NCBI GenBank assembly: GCA_023898785.1
Contig: CP060239.1
Location: 682,001 to 746,000, forward strand
Source of the DNA: Rhodospirillales bacterium
GTDB lineage: Bacteria > Pseudomonadota > Alphaproteobacteria > Micavibrionales > Micavibrionaceae
Length of the DNA stretch: 64,000 nt
Direction: 5' to 3'
The position numbers and the translations under genes were made by a program. The first letter of the stretch is position 1. Each line of letters starts with the position of its first letter. The notes beneath the pieces are model-generated. The model did not search any database and was not told the DNA's origin. It saw only the letters and a program-made list of their open reading frames with translations. Below, one piece after another: positions 41,718 through 50,596 of this stretch.

Positions 41718-42518
41718 TTAAAGTTGATCCAACTGATCGTGCGGGGCCATGCCCATGGCGTTGAAGCCGCAATCAACATAGTGGGTTTCACCGGTGACAG
41801 CGCTCGACAGGTCTGAGAGCAAATACAGGGCGGTTCCTCCCAGTTCATCGAGTTCTACGGGTCTTCGCAAGGGCGCTGCGGCGTTGCAATATTTGAAGGT
41901 TTTGCGGGAGCCGCCAATGACAGCGCCCGCCAATGTGCGCATCGGCCCGGCGCTGATCGCATTGACGCGGATGTTTTCAGGGCCGAGATCGGCCGCCAGA
42001 TAGCGGGTTGAGGCTTCCAACGCGGCTTTGGCCACGCCCATAACGTTATAATTCGGCATGACTTTTTCCGCACCGTAATAGGTGAGTGTCACTGCGCTGC
42101 CGCCATCGCTCATCAAATCCCTGGCCCGGCGCATGACAGAGGTGAAAGAATAGCAGGAGATATGCATGGTTTTCAGAAAGTTATCCAGCGAGGTATCCAC
42201 ATAGCGGCCCTGCAGCTCATTCTTATCAGAATAGGCGATGGCGTGGACAAGAAAGTCGAGCCTGCCCCATTTATCCGCAAGTGTGGAAAAAACTTCATCG
42301 AGGTTATCCTCACTAGTTACGTCGCAATCGATCAGGATATCGGAACCAATGCTTTCAGCGAGTGGTTTCACGCGCTTGCCAAAGGCTTCGCCTTGATAGG
42401 TAAAAGCCATTTCCGCGCCCGCTTCGTGCAAGGCCTTGGCCATGCCCCAGGCGATGGAGTGATCATTGGCCACGCCCATGATGAGCCCTTTTTTGCCTTT
42501 CATGAATTCTGAATGCAT
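41718..42518 (-). CDS. fabI: Enoyl-[ACP] reductase FabI
   Basis: 266 aa short-chain dehydrogenase fold: MGVANDHSIAWGMAKALHEAGAEMAFTYQ (NAD site with the FabI-typical SIAWG), then FLVHAIAYSDKNELQGRYVDTS, and the catalytic pair Tyr/Lys in NYNVMGVAKAALEAS. It reduces the last step of each fatty acid elongation cycle with NADH. Its start is 6 bases from the fabB stop; last gene of the fabA-fabB-fabI unit. Confidence 0.96.
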   Translation of the reverse strand: MHSEFMKGKKGLIMGVANDHSIAWGMAKALHEAGAEMAFTYQGEAFGKRVKPLAESIGSDILIDCDVTSEDNLDEVFSTLADKWGRLDFLVHAIAYSDKNELQGRYVDTSLDNFLKTMHISCYSFTSVMRRARDLMSDGGSAVTLTYYGAEKVMPNYNVMGVAKAALEASTRYLAADLGPENIRVNAISAGPMRTLAGAVIGGSRKTFKYCNAAAPLRRPVELDELGGTALYLLSDLSSAVTGETHYVDCGFNAMGMAPHDQLDQL

Positions 42519-42524
42519 TGCGCC

Positions 42525-43751
42525 CTACCCTTTGTACTTACTGATGGCGAGGGTGCAGTTGGTGCCGCCGAAGCCAAAGCTGTTGGAAATTATTGTTTCG
42601 TGCTGGACGTTATCGACGCGCGCGCGGGCGATGGGGAGTCCGGCGGCGCCTTCGTCAAGATTTTCGATGTTGATGGACGGGGCAACGAAATTATGTTTCA
42701 TCATCAGTAGCGAATAGACTGCTTCCTGTACGCCGGTACCGCCCAGAGAGTGGCCGGTCATCGATTTTGTGGCGCTGATATGCGGCATGGCTTGATCGAG
42801 CGGTTCGAAAACTTCTTTGATCGCATTGATTTCGGTGATATCACCCACAGGCGTCGAGGTGCCGTGCGTATTGATATAGGTCACTGGCGTTTTGATGGTG
42901 GACAGCGCCTGGCGCATGCAGCGCACCGCCCCTTCCCCGCTCGGCGCGACCATGTCGGCGCCGTCGGATGTTGCGCCATAGCCGGTGATTTCGCCATAGA
43001 TTTTTGCCCCGCGCGCTTTGGCATGTTCGAGTTCTTCGAGCACCACAATCCCGCCCCCGCCGGCGATGACAAAGCCGTCACGGTCAACGTCATAGGCACG
43101 GGCGGCCTTTTCCGGTGTGTCGTTATATTTGGAACTCATCGCGCCCATTGCGTCGAACAAAACAGAAAGTGTCCAATCAAGCTCTTCGCCACCACCGGCG
43201 AACATGATGTCCTGCTTGCCCCACTGGATTTGTTCGGCGGCATTGCCGATGCAATGTGCGGAGGTACTACAGGCCGAGGAAATGGAGTAATTCACACCCT
43301 TGATCTTAAAATTTGTGGCCGCAGTGGCAGACGTCGTCGAGCACATGGCTTTAGGCACGGCGAACGGACCGACGCGCTTAGGGCCTTTTTCGCGCGTTAC
43401 ATCGGCAGCGAGCACCTGAGCGCGGGTTGACGGGCCGCCAGAGCCGACAATAATGCCAGTGCGTTCGTTTGAGATGAGGTCTTCGCCAAGCCCTGCATCG
43501 TCGATGGCTTGTTCCATTGAGAGATGTACATAGCCAGCCGCATCGCCCATAAAGCGCCAAAGGCGTTTATCGATATTTGCCGCCAGATCAATGTCCGGTT
43601 TGCCGTGAACCTGTGAACGGAAGCCCATTTCAGCGTATTCCGGCGCGGCGATGATACCCGATTTACCCGCTTTTAAGCTCTCAAGCACTTCGTCCTGATT
43701 ATTGCCGATGCAGGAGATAATCCCTATGCCTGTAATAACAACGCGTCTCAT
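42525..43751 (-). CDS. fabB: 3-oxoacyl-[ACP] synthase I, FabB
   Basis: 408 aa. Catalytic residues: Cys in SACSTSAHCIGNA, His in NTHGTSTPVGD, Lys/His in SATKSMTGHSLGGTG. The final NSFGFGGTNCTLAISKY is standard for KAS I/II, and the pairing with fabA identifies the KAS I needed for unsaturated fatty acid synthesis. The fabA stop is 85 bases upstream, with a long inverted repeat between. Confidence 0.95.
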   Translation of the reverse strand: MRRVVITGIGIISCIGNNQDEVLESLKAGKSGIIAAPEYAEMGFRSQVHGKPDIDLAANIDKRLWRFMGDAAGYVHLSMEQAIDDAGLGEDLISNERTGIIVGSGGPSTRAQVLAADVTREKGPKRVGPFAVPKAMCSTTSATAATNFKIKGVNYSISSACSTSAHCIGNAAEQIQWGKQDIMFAGGGEELDWTLSVLFDAMGAMSSKYNDTPEKAARAYDVDRDGFVIAGGGGIVVLEELEHAKARGAKIYGEITGYGATSDGADMVAPSGEGAVRCMRQALSTIKTPVTYINTHGTSTPVGDITEINAIKEVFEPLDQAMPHISATKSMTGHSLGGTGVQEAVYSLLMMKHNFVAPSINIENLDEGAAGLPIARARVDNVQHETIISNSFGFGGTNCTLAISKYKG

Positions 43752-43753
43752 GG

Positions 43754-43835
43754 TTTTTAGCTCTTAGTTTGTAGTTTATAGCTTCTCATGTTTAGTTCGT
43801 CAAAATTCTAAAAACTACAAACTAAACACTAAAAA
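43754..43835. repeat. Long inverted repeat between fabA and fabB
   Basis: TTAGTTTGTAGTTT (43764-43777) and AAACTACAAACTAA (43812-43825) are perfect 14-bp complements with a 34-base loop; outside them TTTTTAG and CTAAAAA (43754-43760, 43829-43835) also pair, so an imperfect stem of about 24 bp forms. No GC clamp plus T-run terminator shape. It fills the whole gap inside the operon. Confidence 0.75.
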
Positions 43836-43836
43836 T

Positions 43837-44370
43837 TTACCCTTTGGAATTATCGAACAGGCCGACTTTCATGTCTTTGGCCTCGTAAATGACTTGTCCG
43901 TCGGCTTCGAGTTTGCCATCAGCAACGCCCAGAACCAGCTTACGGTTTATGACGCGTTTGAAATTGACGATATAGCGCACGAGTTTTGTGCTCGGCAAAA
44001 CCTGATCGGTGAATTTCAACTCCCCTATTCCCAGCGCGCGGCCTGACCCTTCTGCGCCGGTCCAGCCGAGGAAAAAGCCAGTGAGTTGCCAGAGCGCGTC
44101 AAGACCCAGACAGCCTGGCATAACAGGATCGCCTTTGAAGTGGCATGCAAAGAACCACAGGTCGGGCTTAATATCAAATTCCGCAGCGATATGGCCTTTC
44201 CCATATTCACCACCATCTTCAGAGACGTGCGTGATGCGGTCAAACATCAACATGGGCGGCAGCGGCAGTTGCGCATTACCGGGACCAAATAATTCACCCT
44301 CACCGCATTTGATGATTTCTTCGTAGCTGTAGCTGGATTGCTGGTGCCCTGCGTGGAGATTGGAAGTCAT
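43837..44370 (-). CDS. fabA: 3-hydroxydecanoyl-[ACP] dehydratase/isomerase FabA
   Basis: 177 aa hot-dog fold. The active-site His is in FACHFKGDPVMPGCLGLDALWQLTGFFLGW, with the Asp of LGLDALWQ as partner; LPLPPMLMFDRI and RALGIGELKFTDQVLP are also standard. It introduces the cis double bond for unsaturated fatty acids in the anaerobic pathway. First gene of the fab unit. Confidence 0.96.
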   Translation of the reverse strand: MTSNLHAGHQQSSYSYEEIIKCGEGELFGPGNAQLPLPPMLMFDRITHVSEDGGEYGKGHIAAEFDIKPDLWFFACHFKGDPVMPGCLGLDALWQLTGFFLGWTGAEGSGRALGIGELKFTDQVLPSTKLVRYIVNFKRVINRKLVLGVADGKLEADGQVIYEAKDMKVGLFDNSKG

Positions 44371-44472
44371 GAATCACCCATCTGGTTTGTGAAAACTGCA
44401 CTTGATTTATAGGGAGATTCAGGGCGCTACGCAAGCCCTGTCAGACATCTATCGGTGGATAGAATACGGCAG

Positions 44473-45447
44473 TTAAAGAGAAACGATTTCGTATTCCATG
44501 CAAACCGATTTATAAGTCTCGGTCATCGCCGCCATAGCCAGAGGTTTGGCGATTGCCGGTTCCATTTCAGGCACTTCGCCGCCTGCGGCCACGGCAAGCA
44601 TACGCCCGGCAGCTTTGGCGCAAGATACCGACTGGTCGTATTGACAGTTCATGTTGATGGCATTGAAGAAGCTCTGGCAATATGGCTCGATGCCGAAGAT
44701 CAGATCAAGGGGCGCATTGACCGGCACGTCATTTGCCGCAAGGCCGAACCGCCAATCTGTACCCGCAGGTACGCCGAGACGTACAGCTTCTTGTGTCATG
44801 ACAAAAACGACATGATCGAGATTATCGGGCAAGTTACAGCCCCGGAAGATCATGCAGGCATCGGTGTTGAGGGAGAGTGCGAGGCGGCGCCCGGCAACAG
44901 CGCTCAACGATGCGATGCAGTCACCCAGCCCCCAGCCCTCGGAGGCGACTTTGCGGTCAATGACGACATCACATAATTCCTGAGCGGCAAGCTCAAAACC
45001 CATAGCTTTATGAGCGCATTCGATTAACAGACGCAGGCTTTCAGCCCGCGGCAAGCCTTCGGCTTCCCAGCTTATGAGAATATTGTGAACGATCACCAGC
45101 ATCAGCTTGTGAAATTCAAAAGCACAATCCAGCCATTCTTCAAAAAATGCGCGTGCGGCGGCGCGGCCTTTTTCCGTTTCCAAATCGATTATATTTGCAG
45201 GCGGCAGGACGCCCTGCCCCAGAGCTCCGGCTGCGGGGCGACAGCCCATCATGCCGGAAAGCTCCTGTAGGCTGGCTTCCATTGCCTTATCAGGCTCGTC
45301 AAATACCAAATAGGTTTCCACAAGTACGCCGGCGATATGCTGGATAAGTTTCATACCGTCAGTACCGCGCGATGGATCTGTGGCCATGCGGATCAAACCG
45401 GAATATAAACGCGCGCCCATGTCGGGCTTATTGGTTAATGCAAACAT
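44473..45447 (-). CDS. Protein of unknown function, helical, 324 aa
   Basis: 324 aa, no signal peptide, no transmembrane helix clearly longer than 18 residues. Mainly alpha-helical with an Ala/Met/Leu-rich middle part (FHKLMLVIVHNILISWEAEGLP) and eleven cysteines, unusual for a cytosolic protein. No family recognised. Cysteines are scattered (MMGCRPAAG, ELCDVV, GDCIAS, DACMIFRGCN, EPYCQS, MNCQYDQSVSCAK, SVCMEYE), not in a metal-site pattern. It is upstream of fabA on the same strand with 102 bases between. Two DnaA-box-like sites lie in its upstream spacer. Confidence 0.6.
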   Translation of the reverse strand: MFALTNKPDMGARLYSGLIRMATDPSRGTDGMKLIQHIAGVLVETYLVFDEPDKAMEASLQELSGMMGCRPAAGALGQGVLPPANIIDLETEKGRAAARAFFEEWLDCAFEFHKLMLVIVHNILISWEAEGLPRAESLRLLIECAHKAMGFELAAQELCDVVIDRKVASEGWGLGDCIASLSAVAGRRLALSLNTDACMIFRGCNLPDNLDHVVFVMTQEAVRLGVPAGTDWRFGLAANDVPVNAPLDLIFGIEPYCQSFFNAINMNCQYDQSVSCAKAAGRMLAVAAGGEVPEMEPAIAKPLAMAAMTETYKSVCMEYEIVSL

Positions 45448-45490
45448 ACAAAAAACGGGCCTTGGGGTTAAGGCTCACTCGAACTGGGTT

Positions 45491-45511
45491 TGTGAATAAA
45501 ACTGTGGATAG
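45491..45511 (-). promoter_or_regulatory. Pair of DnaA-box-like 9-mers
   Basis: TGTGAATAA (45491-45499, fits TTATNCACA on the minus strand) and TGTGGATAG (45503-45511, one mismatch) are 12 bases apart in the same direction, in the 102-base spacer upstream of the 324-aa gene. Binding not proven. Confidence 0.3.
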
Positions 45512-45549
45512 ATACTGTGGAGGGCGCAGAATCAACTGCATGTAAAAGA

Positions 45550-46050
45550 CTAATCGAATTCTTCGTCTTCGTAAACACCCCAAATGAATTTTTGTGGCAG
45601 CCAGCCCTTGTAACCTGCAGCATCAACGTGGCACCAGCCTTCGCCGCATTGCTTAATTTCAACTAAAACCTCTGGCTCAAGATATACATGTATCTTACTT
45701 TTATTATTAGGTTTTCTATGGATAGAAACCATTTTATCATTGTGGATAAAACCTGTGCGCCGTCCACTAAGCATGGATTTATGAACCCAGCCTTCATGGC
45801 CGTCATAATCTTTCACTTTACGCCAAATGTCGTATTCAAGGATGATTTCAAGCGGGAGACCTTTCTTTTTCAATATCCATTGCACCGGGTATTTCTGCCC
45901 TGGACCGGAGCGAACATATACTTCGCCTGAGTGCAAGGATACAAAACGTGGCAACGGCAAATCCGTCGCACGGAAAGCTTTGGAGGGCTCTTGTGCTGCT
46001 ACAGACAGTGAAAAGATCAAAAGCCAGAGTGTGAGAATTGGAATACGCAT
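45550..46050 (-). CDS. Secreted SH3-domain protein
   Basis: 166 aa from ATG 46050 (an in-frame ATG at 46074 would add eight residues). The signal peptide ends at SLSVAAQEP. Two bacterial SH3 repeats follow: VYVRSGPGQKYPVQWILKKKGLPLEII...WRKVKDYDGHEGWVHKSML (residues about 42-97), and the shorter MVSIHRKPNNKSKIHVYLEPEVLVEIKQCGEGWCHVDAAGYKGWLPQ. Common in alphaproteobacteria as an envelope protein, sometimes called DUF1058/SH3_4. Cell-wall binding is a guess. Confidence 0.85.
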   Translation of the reverse strand: MRIPILTLWLLIFSLSVAAQEPSKAFRATDLPLPRFVSLHSGEVYVRSGPGQKYPVQWILKKKGLPLEIILEYDIWRKVKDYDGHEGWVHKSMLSGRRTGFIHNDKMVSIHRKPNNKSKIHVYLEPEVLVEIKQCGEGWCHVDAAGYKGWLPQKFIWGVYEDEEFD

Positions 46051-46142
46051 ATGTATTTTTAGCGCGGCGCACATTAAAAACGCAATGGTCTATTGATGAA
46101 AATTATTGCGAATAAGGCACCCCCCGCGCTAAAACTCCTGCC

Positions 46143-47135
46143 ATGAACGATTTACCTGAAATTTCTGTAGCGCCGATGATGGATTGGACGGACCGGCATT
46201 GTCGGTATTTTCATCGGCTGATTGCTCCGCATGTTCGACTTTACACTGAGATGATCACAACGGGCGCGCTTTTGCATGGTGATCGCGAGCGTTTCTTGCG
46301 TTTTGATGAGAGCGAACATCCGGTAGCACTTCAGCTTGGCGGATCTGAGCCTGAGGATCTGGTACGCTGCGCGGATATAGTTGCTTGCTCAGGTTACGAT
46401 GAGATCAACCTGAATTGCGGATGTCCTTCTGAACGCGTACAAAAGGGTGCTTTCGGAGCTTGTTTGATGAAGGAGCCGGATCTGGTTTCTGATTGCGTCA
46501 GGTCGATGATCCGAGCCGTGGATATTCCCGTTACCGTTAAATGCCGCATTGGCATTGACGAGCAGGATGACTTCGAGTTTCTCGATCGGTTTGTCTGCAT
46601 GGTGGCCGATGCAGGCTGTCAGACCTTTATCATTCATGCGCGCAAAGCCTGGCTGCAAGGGCTTTCACCAAAGCAAAACCGTGAGGTTCCGTCACTGAAT
46701 TATGAACGGGTGGCAGCGATTAAAGAGAAAAACCCCGCACTGCGCATCATTTTAAACGGCGGAATTACCGATACGGGAACAATATTGGCGCAGTGTGAAA
46801 GGCTTAACGGCGTAATGATTGGCCGCGAAGCTTATTCAAACCCTTATTTTCTAGCCGAGATTGAACAGGAAATCTTTGGTAATGAGCCCCTTTGGAAGCG
46901 AGACGACATTGCGAAAAAGATGGCGCATTATGCGCAAGAACAGGCTAATCGCCATGGCACTCCCGTTAAATCAATCACGCGTCATATTCTAGGATTATAC
47001 CATCATCAGGCCGGGGCAAAAGCCTGGAAACAGGCTTTAAGCACGCTTCCTTATGAAGATGGTGCAGGCCCAGAGGTTATAGAAGCTGCCCTTAAAGCGA
47101 AAAATAAAGCCGTAGCGACACAAAGAACTGCATAA
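46143..47135 (+). CDS. dusA: tRNA-dihydrouridine synthase, DusA-like
   Basis: 330 aa FMN-dependent TIM barrel. MMDWTDRHCRYFHRLI (start of the DusA subfamily), LNCGCPSERVQKGAFGACLM with the catalytic Cys of NCGCPS, VKCRIGID, IHARKAWLQGLSPKQNREVP (DusA signature) and ILNGGITD. It reduces U20/U20a in tRNA D-loops. A 24-codon spacer separates it from a divergent SH3 gene. Confidence 0.95.
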   Translation: MNDLPEISVAPMMDWTDRHCRYFHRLIAPHVRLYTEMITTGALLHGDRERFLRFDESEHPVALQLGGSEPEDLVRCADIVACSGYDEINLNCGCPSERVQKGAFGACLMKEPDLVSDCVRSMIRAVDIPVTVKCRIGIDEQDDFEFLDRFVCMVADAGCQTFIIHARKAWLQGLSPKQNREVPSLNYERVAAIKEKNPALRIILNGGITDTGTILAQCERLNGVMIGREAYSNPYFLAEIEQEIFGNEPLWKRDDIAKKMAHYAQEQANRHGTPVKSITRHILGLYHHQAGAKAWKQALSTLPYEDGAGPEVIEAALKAKNKAVATQRTA

Positions 47136-47182
47136 GTCATAAAAATTGGTGTACTTTAAAGACTTAAGTATAGGGATTTATT

Positions 47183-48313
47183 ATGGCCGATAGCGGTGAT
47201 TGGCAGCTTTTAGACACATACGAAACCAAGAAATTTATCAAAGAAGTTTCTGACCCGGCGTTTGGCGGTCTGTTTGATGGCCCGGGTTATGATCTCTGGA
47301 CCCGCGATTTGCAATTTTTAGACGGGTACGGTCATTATTTGCTGTGCAACAAAGGCACGTTTCCTTATTTTGCCCTGCACTATATCAGCAATGGCGAGGA
47401 TCATTTCTATCTGGACGGATCGGAACACCCTTTGGAGTTGCTGATTCGGCATGGCTGTTTATGTTTAGATAAAGATAACGTCATGGATTACATAGGGTTT
47501 CATAGCGATGTAACGTTTTACCCTTATCGCAAAGTAAAGTTCATCATAGATCCATCGAAAACGCCCTATTCCGGGGCCAGTGCGATGGGACATCATTTCA
47601 AGACCTTGAAACATCATGCAAAATTTGACCTTCATGAAAGTGCAGAGGATGCCTGTTTTTACGTGCATATGCCGCTGTTATATAACGGAGAGACCGTTGG
47701 CGGGTACGTACAGGTGATGAAAAGCGGTCAAATCAATATCCTGGAGCCAGTTAAAATCCCGCTTATGGATGGCAAGCGTGAGCATGCACCGCTGGATTAC
47801 GATCATTTGCATGAAAAAGACCTTTTAGCACAAAATCTGGATATTTTAATGCAATCTGAGGAAGGAAAACGTCTTTGGGAAACGATCAAGAGCTATAATG
47901 GTGAGCTTAAATTTGTTTCCGGTGTAGGAAGTAATGGGCTGGCCATTGCCTCACGCAGCACGGGTTACATCGTTGCGCCGGAAAATATCGAGACGTGCAG
48001 TCCTTACCAAATCATTACAATGATTGGTGTTTTACGGGAAATGGAACTGATGCTTATGGGGAAGAAGCGGCCAGATCCCCATGGCGAGCTGCATGAGGTT
48101 CTTGAGCAGCATTTGATCATAAATTTGGAGATTTTGTTAGAAATATGTATAATTGGAGATGAATTGGCCTCCGCCGGACACGAAGATATTTTGCGTAAAT
48201 TTAAAGAGTCTGGATTTGGCGATTTTTACAGCGGCTATAAGAATGAAGTCTCCGGTGAAGACCTTGTCCGGATTGCCGCGAGAATTTTTGAACTGAAAGT
48301 GATAGAAGAATGA
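47183..48313 (+). CDS. Protein of unknown function, 376 aa
   Basis: 376 aa cytosolic protein, with no signal or transmembrane segment. The N-terminal half is Tyr/His/Phe rich (FDGPGYDLWTRDLQFLDGYGHYLLCNK, YPYRKVKFIIDPSKTPYSGASAMGHHFKTLKHHAKFDLHE) and the C-terminal half helical (HLHEKDLLAQNLDILMQSEEGKRLWETIKSY; LHEVLEQHLIINLEILLEI). No family recognised. Its last bases overlap the next start by four (ATGA), so the two genes are coupled. Confidence 0.6.
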   Translation: MADSGDWQLLDTYETKKFIKEVSDPAFGGLFDGPGYDLWTRDLQFLDGYGHYLLCNKGTFPYFALHYISNGEDHFYLDGSEHPLELLIRHGCLCLDKDNVMDYIGFHSDVTFYPYRKVKFIIDPSKTPYSGASAMGHHFKTLKHHAKFDLHESAEDACFYVHMPLLYNGETVGGYVQVMKSGQINILEPVKIPLMDGKREHAPLDYDHLHEKDLLAQNLDILMQSEEGKRLWETIKSYNGELKFVSGVGSNGLAIASRSTGYIVAPENIETCSPYQIITMIGVLREMELMLMGKKRPDPHGELHEVLEQHLIINLEILLEICIIGDELASAGHEDILRKFKESGFGDFYSGYKNEVSGEDLVRIAARIFELKVIEE

Positions 48314-48606
48314 GCACAACATTAGGTTTAGCCAGCCAAGCCGCCTCAAAAGGCGCGTCGAGTTCGTTTAGCTCGGGCTTTATGAGCATGCCGCCCACGC
48401 AGTTTACAGGACATGATCATGGATATATTCGACTGGGGCATATTCCACATGAATCTTTTGGCCTTAAACGCAACCGCTACCGTCCGATTATGACTTTTGG
48501 CAACCCGGCGGATTTTGTCGGCGGGCCGCGCAATGCCGGGGATAGTGCAACGCTGCAACATTCTCAAGGCGGCGGATCGTTTGCGACTGCAACACGGCAA
48601 ACCTAA
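48310..48606 (+). CDS. Small Ser/Gly-rich protein of unknown function
   Basis: 98 aa, starting with the ATGA overlap to the previous gene. It is low in complexity: Ser/Ala-rich N-terminus (SQAASKGASSSFSSGF), a His-containing middle (FTGHDHGYIRLGHIPHESFG) and a Gly/Ala/Thr tail. No signal peptide or known domain. The stop overlaps the convergent sufA stop by three bases. Coding is supported by translational coupling, not by homology. Confidence 0.5.
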   Translation: MSTTLGLASQAASKGASSSFSSGFMSMPPTQFTGHDHGYIRLGHIPHESFGLKRNRYRPIMTFGNPADFVGGPRNAGDSATLQHSQGGGSFATATRQT

Positions 48607-48959
48607 GCCTCTTTGCCCTCTTCTTTCCGTTCAACCTGAAAACTTTCGCCACAACCGCAGCGGCCGGTTTCGTTAGGATTTTGAAAATCGAAACGACTAT
48701 TGCCCAGTTCGTCGGCAATGTAGTCTATCGTTGTGCCGATCAGCATCCATGAATAGCTTTTGGAAATATAGATGGTGGCACCATTGCTTTCGATGCGGTC
48801 ATCGGCTTTGGAACTTTCGTCTGCATATTCCATGGCATACGAGTTTCCCGAACAGCCGGTGGTCTTGACGTTTAGGCGCAAGCCGATTGCATCTTGCGGC
48901 GCTTTGCCCATCAGCGTTTTGATTTGAGCGGCAGCGGCGTTTGTGATTTTAATGTTCAT
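48603..48959 (-). CDS. sufA: Iron-sulfur cluster carrier SufA (HesB/IscA family)
   Basis: 118 aa. The three conserved cysteines are present: TTGCSGNSY and GRCGCGESF. Length and ISKSYSWMLIGTTIDYI are typical of A-type carriers. Last gene of the suf operon; its stop overlaps that of a convergent small gene. The basic/acidic C-terminal tail (ERKEEGKEA) is an addition. Confidence 0.94.
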   Translation of the reverse strand: MNIKITNAAAAQIKTLMGKAPQDAIGLRLNVKTTGCSGNSYAMEYADESSKADDRIESNGATIYISKSYSWMLIGTTIDYIADELGNSRFDFQNPNETGRCGCGESFQVERKEEGKEA

Positions 48960-48965
48960 TCTGCC

Positions 48966-49376
48966 CTACATGAACATATTGAGTTGCATCTTGGCAGTTT
49001 CAGCCATCATTGCAGGCGTCCATGGCGGGTCCCATATTATTTCGACATCGACTTCACCGACGCCGTCAACGGGCAAAAGCGCACCTTGCACCCAGCCGGG
49101 CATTTCCTGAGCTACTGGACAGCCCGGTGAGGTCAGCGTCATTTTAACCTCGACATCGTGAACGCCGCCATTTTTTTCAGCAATTTTAACGGCGTAAATC
49201 AGGCCAAGTTCATAGACATTGACTGGAATTTCCGGGTCGTAGATTTCCCTAAGCGCTGCCAGCATAGCGGGCCATAGCGGATGCTCACGTGGGACATCCG
49301 CTTCTTGCGGCTCTGCCAGTTCGTCATAAACGTGGGAGCACGGCTCTTTTTCTGTCTTTTTTTGCTGCTGGCTCAT
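48966..49376 (-). CDS. sufT: SUF assembly protein SufT-like (DUF59/MIP18)
   Basis: 136 aa. DUF59 domain residues about 30-125: LREIYDPEIPVNVYELGLIYAV, VKMTLTSPGCPVAQEMPGWV (the conserved Cys) and VEIIWDPPWTPAMMAETAKMQLNMFM. A 25-residue N-terminal tail is species specific. ATG 49376 overlaps the sufS stop (ATGA). Known to help Fe-S maturation in organisms with the Suf system. Confidence 0.93.
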   Translation of the reverse strand: MSQQQKKTEKEPCSHVYDELAEPQEADVPREHPLWPAMLAALREIYDPEIPVNVYELGLIYAVKIAEKNGGVHDVEVKMTLTSPGCPVAQEMPGWVQGALLPVDGVGEVDVEIIWDPPWTPAMMAETAKMQLNMFM

Positions 49377-50596
49377 ACAAATAATTCCTTTACCTTGTAC
49401 AGACCTTCTAGCAGTTGATCTATATCCTGTCTATTAGAATACAGACCCAAAGAGGCGCGCACTGTGGCATCCAGCCCAAAGCGCTGCATCAGCGGCATAC
49501 AACAATGGTGCCCGGCACGCACAGCGACGCCGCATTGATCAAGGATCATGCCGATGTCGCTGGGGTGAGCGCAGTCCATCGTGAAGCTGAAGATGCCGGT
49601 TTTTTCGGTGTTAAGACCATAGAGCTTGAGGCCGTCTATTTCACTGAGCCGTTCATGGCCGTAATCGCGCAGCGCCGCTTCATGCATGATAATATGTTCG
49701 TACCCTACTCTTTGCACGTAATCGATGGCCGCGCCAAGACCGATGACCTCGACAATGGCGGGTGTACCGGCTTCAAAGCGATATGGCGGTTCCTTGAAGG
49801 TTGTGCCGTCAAAGCTGACACGTTCGATCATATCACCGCCGCCCTGATATGGCGGCACAGTTTCGAGCACATCATAGCGCCCGTACAGGACGCCAACGCC
49901 GGTAGGGCCGTAGAGCTTATGCCCGGTGAAGACATAGAAGTCCGCACCGAGAGTTTTGACATCAATTTTCTGGTGGACGATACCTTGGGAGCCATCAATC
50001 AAGACTTTAATTTCTGGATTAAACTTCTTCGATAACGTTATGATTTTATTTATAGGATTTATAATACCAAAAGCGTTGGAAATCTGAACGATGGAGACGA
50101 GCCGCGTCTTTTCGCTCAAGAGCGTTTCAAATGCATCAAGGTCAAGCGCGCCATCGTCACGAACGGGAATAACTTTAATCGTGAAGCCAATTTCTTTTTG
50201 CAGGAGTTGCCAGGGCACAATATTGGCGTGATGCTCCATCTCGGTGAGAATAATCTCATCACCCTGTTTCATGTGCGTACGCCCCCATGTTTGAGCAACA
50301 AGATTGATGCTTTCGGTCGCATTGCGGGTAAAAACAATCTCTTTTTCGGATTTAGCGCCAATAAAGCGGGCGATTTTTGCGCGTACGGCCTCAAAATCGG
50401 CAGTTAAATCCTGAGAAATGCGATAAAGGCCGCGATGAATGTTTGAGTAGCCGGTTTCAAGCACCTTATTCATCGCATTGATAACGCTTTGCGGTTTTTG
50501 AGCGCTGGCCGCGGTATCGAGGAACGCCAAGGGCTTGCCGTTCATTTGCGTGGCCAAAACAGGAAAGTCATCGCGGTAATTACGAGACACGTTCAT
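49373..50596 (-). CDS. sufS: Cysteine desulfurase SufS
   Basis: 407 aa from ATG 50596, which overlaps the sufD stop (ATGA); a longer start at 50620 is not needed. PLP enzyme, group II: FLDTAASAQKP, the PLP-Lys in YVFTGHKLYGPTGVGVLYG, and the catalytic Cys in AVRAGHHCCMPLM. It supplies sulfur for Fe-S assembly. No sufE is encoded in this operon. Confidence 0.95.
   Translation of the reverse strand: MNVSRNYRDDFPVLATQMNGKPLAFLDTAASAQKPQSVINAMNKVLETGYSNIHRGLYRISQDLTADFEAVRAKIARFIGAKSEKEIVFTRNATESINLVAQTWGRTHMKQGDEIILTEMEHHANIVPWQLLQKEIGFTIKVIPVRDDGALDLDAFETLLSEKTRLVSIVQISNAFGIINPINKIITLSKKFNPEIKVLIDGSQGIVHQKIDVKTLGADFYVFTGHKLYGPTGVGVLYGRYDVLETVPPYQGGGDMIERVSFDGTTFKEPPYRFEAGTPAIVEVIGLGAAIDYVQRVGYEHIIMHEAALRDYGHERLSEIDGLKLYGLNTEKTGIFSFTMDCAHPSDIGMILDQCGVAVRAGHHCCMPLMQRFGLDATVRASLGLYSNRQDIDQLLEGLYKVKELFV

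Noticed and set aside
42750..43430. 226-aa plus-strand frame inside fabB
   Set aside because: Antisense to catalytic segments of FabB; His/Arg/Gly-rich shadow.
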